Below are positions 57,760 through 64,000 of a stretch of 64,000 nucleotides of DNA, one piece after another (within the stretch, counting starts at the first letter, position 1; every line of letters begins with the position of its first letter). The translations under genes were made by a program, and so were the position numbers. The stretch is from Dryococelus australis (Eukaryota > Arthropoda > Insecta > Phasmatodea > Phasmatidae), in the NCBI GenBank assembly GCA_029891345.1, contig CM057009.1, forward strand, positions 301,979,466 through 302,043,465, given 5' to 3'. The notes beneath the pieces were generated by a model. That model did not search any database. It was not told the DNA's origin and saw nothing but the letters and a program-made list of their open reading frames with translations.

Positions 57760-58830
57760 CGCCATCTCCTGGGATGAGGCGGAGGTCGTCCATATGTGTT
57801 CTTGTCAACTTTCTGCCCATCCGGACCATGTAGGTAGTCGGTCCTATACTGTGCACAATTACGTGTGGCCCGCTCCATTTGGTGGCTAGACCAGCACATA
57901 AATTCTGTCAGGGGATCGACTGTGGGTGAGCTCCTACATAAAGATATTGTCCTGCTTGTAGGACGGGGTGGTCTCGTTGTGCGCAGGAACCACCACGCCG
58001 CATACTTCCTCTGCTGTTCCCGTTGTTCGTACCTTCTCTGTCTACCGTTTTCCCATTGCTGGCTGCTACTCAAATTGCTACTAGTTGCTGTATTTTTTGG
58101 AAAGTATCACTCACCTGGCAATGCCAGATTTTTTCCAATAACACGTCCGTGGGTGTTTTTCCCGTGGCCGCGTTCACTCTTCTGTGGAGGGTGAACAGGG
58201 CAGCGGGCAGGTGTTCAGTCCAGCTGTTGTGCCTATCACCCACACAGAATCGTAGCTGTGTCTTTAGGTCCTGATTACGATGCTGTGTGGGGTTGGTCCG
58301 TGCATGGTAAACCACTGTTATGAGGTCTTGTACCCCCCACCGATTGCATAGCTCTTGCCATTGATGTCCTGCAAAATGCGTGCCATTGTATGTTAAAATC
58401 TGACATGGGTACCACCACCTTGCAAAGAATTCATTCTGCAGTGGCTTGGTTATGTTCGGTACTTGTGCGCTGCTAATCCCATATGCTTCAGTCCACCTTG
58501 AAAAGTTGTTGGTAACTACAAGAATGAATATTTTTCCCCTGCTGATCTGGGCTAAGGACCCATTAGGTCTAAACTGATAGTTTCAAATGGCCACTTTGAA
58601 ACCTTGTTTGCTGTTGTTGCACGTCATCTGTGTACTGCGATTTAAATTGCTGGTATTTCGTGCATTCTCTTACGTTTTCCCATGCGTCACATGACAGGCT
58701 GGGCCAGAATAACATCTCTTGTACATTCTGCGTTGTTTGGTCCATGCCTAGGTGACGTGCTGTACTACATGTGTGTGCATGAATAAGAATCTTCCCACTC
58801 ATTTTCAGTGATGCAAACAATCGCCATTTG
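57760..58830 (-). pseudogene. Integrase of the Gypsy fossil
   Basis: The frame 58569-58820 covers the N-terminal zinc-binding region (ARHLGMDQTTQNV to ECTKYQQFKSQY). The frame 58070-58315 covers the end of the catalytic core (DRHNSWTEHLPAALFTLHRR, NAATGKTPTDVLLEK). The stretch near 57760-57856 (GPTTYMVRMGRKLTRTHMDD) is the GPY/F-like module. A C-rich tail follows to about 56850. Fossil. Confidence 0.8.
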
Positions 58831-58949
58831 CTCTCATCTTTTGGCGCACACGTTTCCAGCCTGTTGTTGATAACCCGCCACTGTTCTACATTCTTGTTTG
58901 CACATCTTTCAATTGGTGCTCACATGAGCAGGCAGTTCCCCTGTGCTGT

Positions 58950-60200
58950 TTCTACTCCCTTGTACTGTTCAATCACATTTATTTCTGCCCATACTGCATC
59001 CAATTTGTTATGTTTCGCCTCATGTATTTGTTCCTGCGAATCTGGCAGAAGAATATCTTCCCACTATGCCTCGTCATACATGGCAACATCTGTGTTTGGT
59101 GCTCAGGACATTGGATCTGCCAACTCATTTTCTGCCCAGGGGCGTGTTCTACAGCAAAGTCATATGCCTATAGAAACAGCACCCACCGGGTGAGTTTACT
59201 ACATGCCTCCTGCATACTATTGAGCCATGCTAAATATCATTTATCTGTGGGTAATGTGAATCTTTGGTACTCGACATAAGCACTGTAATTTTTGATAGCC
59301 CACACTACTGTCAAATATTCCCTTTCGTTTGCATCATATCTACATTTCGTTGGCCCTAGTTTTGCACCTCGCATACTCAATAACATGCTTTCTCCCACCT
59401 TCTCGACACTGGTATAAGACAGCACCCAGCCCCTCCTGACTGGTGTCGATCTGCAAAAATAATTGTTGTGTACGATCGTATCGAGCTAGTGCTGTACATG
59501 ATTTAAACTGTTCTTTAATGCCTACAAATGCTGGCTCTGTTTCATTGGTCCAAACAAATTGCTTCTGTGGTGACATTAATGCTGTTAAATGTGCTGTGAT
59601 GATTGCAAATTTTTTTTTGTATTCTCTTATCCAGTTAACAAGGCCAGAAAATTTGTGTAATTGTTTACGTGTATGTGGCAGATGTTGCTGGTCAATAAAA
59701 TTTATCTGCTCCGGATTCGGTTTGTTTCCTTCTTCAAGTACCACATGTCCCAGGAAATCTGACTCTGTCTTGCCGAGGTCACATTTCTGGATAGTGCATG
59801 TTAACCTGTTCATTGCCAACCTCTCCAAAACCAGCGACGGGTGTTTTATGTGCTCTTCAGATGTCTCCGACCTAACTATTACGTCGTCCAAATATGCTAG
59901 GGTGCATTCGCCTATCAGACCATCCGAAAGTCGCACCATCATATCTTGGAAGCTGGCAGGTGCACATTTCAAGCGAAACGGCATGGCGCAAATCTGATGC
60001 TCGGTTCTGTCTGGTGCCGTGAAAACTGTCTTTTTCCTGTCTTACAATTTTACCGGTATTTGCCAGTGATTGAAGGGCGTCTTTAACGCTTATATAAGGT
60101 GGTGATGCACTGCTTGTAATGTCATTGATGGGCAGGAAATCGACACAAAAGCGCCATCCTCCATCCTTTTTTGGGGCAAGAGTAATTGCAGAATTGAATT
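58950..60200 (-). pseudogene. Reverse transcriptase and RNase H of the Gypsy fossil
   Basis: The frame 59340-59984 reads MPFRLKCAPASFQDMM, then LAYLDDVIV (the catalytic YLDD of Ty3/Gypsy RT), FLGHVV, LHKFSGLVNW and FVWTNE. RNase H onset is at LFLQIDTSQEGLGAVLYQ. This is the most easily recognised part of the element. Fossil. Confidence 0.85.
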
Positions 60201-60638
60201 TACTATGGGTTGGTTTCTATTACACCGTCTGCGAACATTCAGCTTATATGTTCTTTAGTAATTTTTGGTTGGTGCGGCATGTAGCTGCGTGGCGCGGTGT
60301 AAATCGGGCCTTCTCATATCAGTGGTATTGCATGTTCTGCTACAGTGGTACGCCTGAGTGCATCATGCTGTGCAAATACTTCCCTACGATCTTTAACACC
60401 CTTTGAAATGTGGTCTAATGTTTTGCCGGTATTTGATGTTCAAATTCGATCATAGGTACTGCTGGTGTGTTATCGGTGTTATGCCGGTCAATATTATAAA
60501 CAATGCGATGTTCAGTGGAACGGAAATGAATACGCCTGGCAGTATGCTCTACTATGGCATTCTGCTTGCTAAGCCATGGTACACCTAATATCGCCTCTTC
60601 AGTTATTTCTGCCCTTACAATTACAGTGTTGATAGTCT

Positions 60639-60887
60639 CTAAATCATGTACCTGATGGCGACAGCTGCTTGACCTTGCACACTATTGCTTTCCTGTCTGG
60701 TTGCCAACTTAATAACATGCTTAGTAGGGGTGATATCTGCTTTGTTTACAAACTGAGGCTGCAAAAAATTATGTGGGGCAGCAGTATCTATGAGTGTGTG
60801 ACATAGTTTGTTTTTGACATGTACCAGAATGTGGATGAATTTTGCCATTGTACCACTCACCTGATTAATCAGTGCTTGAGGTGACAT
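60639..60887 (-). pseudogene. Aspartic protease of the Gypsy fossil
   Basis: The frame contains HTLIDTAAPHNFLQPQFV, corresponding to the retropepsin active-site region, and a following IKLATRQESNSVQGQA stretch. Located between the gag-like and RT regions, as expected. Fossil. Confidence 0.6.
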
Positions 60888-60914
60888 CCGGCTGTTGTTG
60901 CGGAACTGGGGCGT

Positions 60915-62460
60915 CAGAGTCGTCCGGCCTCCTTAACCCCGCTTGCCATTTCCCTGCTGTGTCTTGATGGGTCCTTGATAGCCATCAAGGTACAGGTTGT
61001 TAGGGCAATGACAATGCCGGTGGTATTCCTCTGCTGGTCAGCAGTAGCAGCAGGAATTCTGTGGCCTCCCGGTCGGTTCCTGTCGGACATCTCGATATGC
61101 GAGCACACGCCCAGCACTGTTTTGCTTGTTGAATCCGTTATTCATTGCACTATTCACACTGTTGCTAACATTCGCGAATTTTGCAGGTTGCTGTCCAAAT
61201 TGTGTCGTGTGGAAAGTTTTTGGTTGTACAATATCACGTGCAGTGCTGTCCTCTCATGGCGCGGTTGACACGAGTTGCATTCGAGTATGATTGCGGCTCT
61301 CATTAGTTCCTCGATGGTGCCATTTAGCAGCGGTACTACTGTTGCTCTATATTCTAGCAGGACTGTCTCCACTACTATCTCCATAACTTCTCTTTCCGAT
61401 AGCTACAGGGTGAAGTGCCTGCCTAAGTGAAACTTGTCAGTGATGAATTTAGTGAGAGGCTCACTAGGTTTTTGTGCTTGTAACGTCAATGTGCTCTGGG
61501 CTTGCAGAGACGAAAATGCGCCTCCAATTCTGCACTGAAATTCGTGGACAAATTCTTGCCAGGACAAGCCATAGTGGTTCAGTGAATTCCAACAAATCTT
61601 CTCCTCGTTCTGCAGTTGTGCCCTCAAGCATCCTGCTATTCATCCTCCCATACTCCGTATCTCTGTAGTCGTGTGGTTCAATCCCAGAGGAATGCCCGCG
61701 GGTCTTCTGTGGGTGCTCCTGCGAAAGTGGGTAGCATTTTAAAGCGATTCGGCATTTTCTTCTGCACTGTTTCGTGCAGTGGTTGACTTCAGTTGCTTTG
61801 CATCACTGTTTGTGGTGTGCTGTATGATCTCCATTGGTGTTCGTTAGTTGCTTCTGTCCGGTTCGTTGGGATGGGTGTCACAGGGATGTTGGTCATATAT
61901 GAAGTGAACATAGGTTGGTAGTGCTGTAGGATTACTGAGTTATGGCAAAATTATGGTACCATTTGTTGATAAGGAGTTACAGGAATGAGTGGTTGAGGGG
62001 CTGCGGTCAGGTTGGGTTGCTGTGGGATCGACTGTACCTCTCCATTCCTTTTGCTGTTAGTTGCCACATGAACTTTGCGTACATGTGCTATTTGCTCCAT
62101 GCATTCTGTGCTGCGCAGGCACACAGTAATCCTGTGTCCTGTACCGTTGTTTTCTCTTTCTCTGTCTGGCACTTTTCATGTACCTGTGTTTTGCAGCTGT
62201 AGCATTTGAAATTTTCTCCCCTGTCTTCTCCCGTGCATGTTGTCTGTGAGCATGCTGTGACATGTCGGCGGAAATTGATGAAAAATTCCTCCCAGTTGAA
62301 TGGTGCTGAGGGTTTATGTTGCGAGTTTTCATTACACTGTTTACATATGTACTTCTCGACAGTTGCACTCTCAGTTTCCCTCTTGTTGATGCACTCTCGG
62401 TGTCACAGAATTTCGTATTGCATGCAGGTAAGAGCCCGCATGCTATGTCCTGTACACAAC
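60915..62460 (-). pseudogene. gag-like region of the Gypsy fossil
   Basis: The frame near 61403-61627 contains LSWQEFVHEFQCRIGG and LTLQAQKPSEPLTKFITDKF, similar in style to the capsid part of Gypsy gag proteins (a W--F---F block, then L----Q---E-L--F). Surrounding frames at 62057-62368 and 61951-62172 are low in recognisable motifs. Fossil. Confidence 0.5.
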
Positions 62461-62470
62461 TGACAGCTAC

Positions 62471-62799
62471 AACAATTTTCTATGAGTAGTGAGGTTGAAG
62501 TCTTCAGGGGAATGGTGTGTCGGGGACCTTTGGAAATATAAGTTTTTTAAATACATTTTTATGCTCGATTTTTGAAAAAAAATTTAAGGAGAATTTTAAA
62601 GGAAAAAGGGGAGGACGGGAAATTGCTAAGGAAAATAGCTGCTGGGGAAAAACTTTTTAAAAGTAAATTTTTTAACTATTTTCTAAATTAAATTTCGTAA
62701 AAATAAATTTTCATCGATTATTAATTAACATTTTTAATTATGTATCTTTTATACTTTTTAAACCGATTTTTATTAACAAATTTTGTAAGAACTTTTTAA
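62471..62799. other. AT-rich low-complexity spacer
   Basis: A-, T- and G-rich sequence with AAAGGGG and TTTTTAA strings. Nothing coding. Similar T/A-rich leads precede other R copies. Confidence 0.35.
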
Positions 62800-63010
62800 A
62801 TAATTTTTTCTCTCATTTTTTTTTGGGATTGCCAGGGTCAAAGGTCACCGAGATCAATGTCAAGGTCATGGGTCAAAGACCATGGTCGAGCTCAATTACA
62901 TCCAAAATGGTGGATGGTGATGTAACAATATGACGGTGGCCGGCTCCTGCACTCCTATACCAGATACCATTGTGCCTGACTTGCCTAAATCCTACTACTG
63001 TCAATAATGG
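62800..63010 (+). repeat. Repeat family R, distant copy
   Basis: TTTTTGGGATTGCCAGGGTC, then GGTCAAAGGTCACCGAGATC, a TACATCCAAAATGGTGG string, GTGATGTAACAATATGACGG and CCTGCACTCCTATACCAGAT line up in order with the copy at 17440-17640. Contains a GGGTCA-A-AGGTCA direct repeat at 62835-62847. Confidence 0.55.
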
Positions 63011-63559
63011 CTATGTTTTTGTAAATATATTCTAACGTCTTCAATCGTTGGGCATACCAGGGCCACATGCTGGACAGTGTCTTTAACTCTATGGTTCGGG
63101 TAAAGTTCCACTAAATTAAACCCATGTAACTTGGCTTTGAAGTTTCCTTGTCCTGTTATTAACTAAATAAGATAACATAATCAGTTGTATTCTAATGGTA
63201 GTGATATAATTGATTAACACTAAGAAATGTTCTTTAAATGAACCTACCCTTCTCCGACCTGTTCCAGCTCTGCTGTCAGATTTATATGGCTACTTTTCTC
63301 TTCTCATTTCTAGTCAAAAATGTTGACATGCCAGTCATTTTTTCCAGCAGAGGCAAAAGCTGTCACATTTGTGATATTAATGTTACTGTTGAGGAACTTC
63401 TTACGATGTCTCCTACAATAACCCTCTTTAATTTAGGAATATTGAGATTCGTTGATCTGTGACATTTTGGTGATGTCAAGAATTTTTCACTCTGTTTTGT
63501 AACAGTGGGATTAGAACCACGTCCGGTTTTGTGTTTGTCAGTAGGCGATGTAACAACCA
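63011..63559. other. Intergenic DNA, nothing assigned
   Basis: AT-rich with one 74-codon plus-strand frame (63238-63462) lacking recognisable motifs. Confidence 0.3.
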
Positions 63560-63862
63560 ATGATATGATGTAGCCTTCCGGAGGCTGGGTCGTGGACAAC
63601 ACGTGAGAGAAGCCTGACAGGTGAGCGAGCTGTCTGCGCGACCCGCGCCACACACGACTCTCCAGCCAGTCGGGAGAATGGACGTGATGGTATGAGGTAG
63701 AGAGAGAAGTGGCCAAATGCAAGAACGGGAAATATGGGAGTACTTCGAGAAAACTCTCCTCCCGTCGCCAACGTCCGCCACATTTCCCACTTACGAACAC
63801 GTAAGAGAGACCCCGGATTGCAGTGGTAGGAGGCCAGCGAGGTAGCTGCTCGACCACCCAGG
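63560..63862 (-). mobile_element. tRNA-derived SINE, copy 3
   Basis: Minus-strand reading from about 63862 gives a worn tRNA-like head (GGTGGTCGAGCAGCTACCTC, then CTGCAATCCGGGG). TTCGTAAGTGGGAAATGTGG follows, matching TTCGCAAGTGGGAATCATGC of copy 1. A GAGTTTTCTCGAAGTACTCC block and a CATATTTCCCGTTCTTGCAT block complete the same body. Long minus-strand frames over it are spurious. Confidence 0.6.
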
Positions 63863-64000
63863 ATATAATGCCACGTGTTCAATTAAAATTCTTCCTGAAA
63901 TATATATTTACCATAAAACATTATAACTTTATTATTAAAATTGTTAGTTTACACAACCCAAAATGTATAATATATAAAACTTCAGTACACATTCCTCTCC

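Larger units (their letters stand above)
56850..62470 (-). mobile_element. Ty3/Gypsy-type LTR retroelement fossil
   Basis: On the minus strand the order is gag-like region (about 62460-60915), protease (60887-60639), reverse transcriptase and RNase H (about 60200-58950), integrase (about 58830-57760) and a GPY/F-like module with a long tail (57860-56850). This order is the Ty3/Gypsy order. No LTR pair was found. The internal region is notably GC-richer than the surroundings. It is an old fossil with many breaks, well over ten. Confidence 0.8.

Noticed and set aside
56841-58320. Many overlapping open frames on both strands suggesting several genes
   Set aside because: The GC-rich Gypsy fossil is low in chance stops; only the minus-strand integrase-related pieces show known motifs.
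63363-63882. 164- and 114-codon minus-strand proteins
   Set aside because: They cover SINE copy 3 and show only its spurious translation.

Overview
This is a window of a repeat-rich, AT-rich animal genome, most likely an insect. Nothing in it looks bacterial: there are no long compact reading frames, ribosome-binding sites or operons. The evidence for an arthropod is a set of tRNA-derived SINEs, LINE reverse transcriptases, a PIF/Harbinger transposase fragment, a Ty3/Gypsy fossil, a Polinton-type fossil, TA-flanked MITEs and long tracts of decayed tandem repeats. The SINE body resembles one I remember from polyneopteran insects such as stick insects. That placement is a guess from memory.

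I find no intact host protein-coding gene and no convincing structural RNA gene. The window is a graveyard of mobile elements at different stages of decay, separated by AT-rich DNA.

Layout. 0-12 kb: a decayed YqaJ-type nuclease gene (2.9-4.4 kb), three copies of a 17-bp palindrome, two copies of an LTR-like repeat (7.0 and 11.65 kb), a SINE (9.5 kb), a TA microsatellite and one Harbinger transposase exon (10.9-11.2 kb). 13.7-21 kb: blocks of two degenerate non-coding repeat families, here called U (about 280-bp units) and R (rich in AGGTCA half-sites), a minisatellite, and a coding fossil at 17.9-19.7 kb. 21.4-28.6 kb: a LINE fragment, more U units, a 14-dimer satellite built from a tRNA A-box-like 38-bp monomer, three MITEs and a SINE.

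29.9-33.3 kb: a decayed 3.4-kb element with TIRs of roughly 350 bp surrounding one minus-strand gene. The gene belongs to a widespread protein family that I recognise but cannot name. 33.9-46.1 kb: a Polinton-type fossil with integrase, packaging ATPase, PLA2-like, adenovirus-type protease and major-capsid-like genes, and no DNA polymerase that I can see. 46.6-50.8 kb: a MITE, a LINE (Jockey/CR1-like) and a 579-bp TIR element. 54.7-62.5 kb: a protease-bearing LTR fossil on the plus strand and a Gypsy fossil on the minus strand. 62.8-63.9 kb: an R repeat and a third SINE.

Most promising observations: the TIR-bounded element that ties an uncharacterised gene family to a DNA transposon, and the strictly phased A-box satellite with a 228-bp higher-order repeat. 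The R repeats are also notable because they carry nuclear-receptor-like direct repeats.
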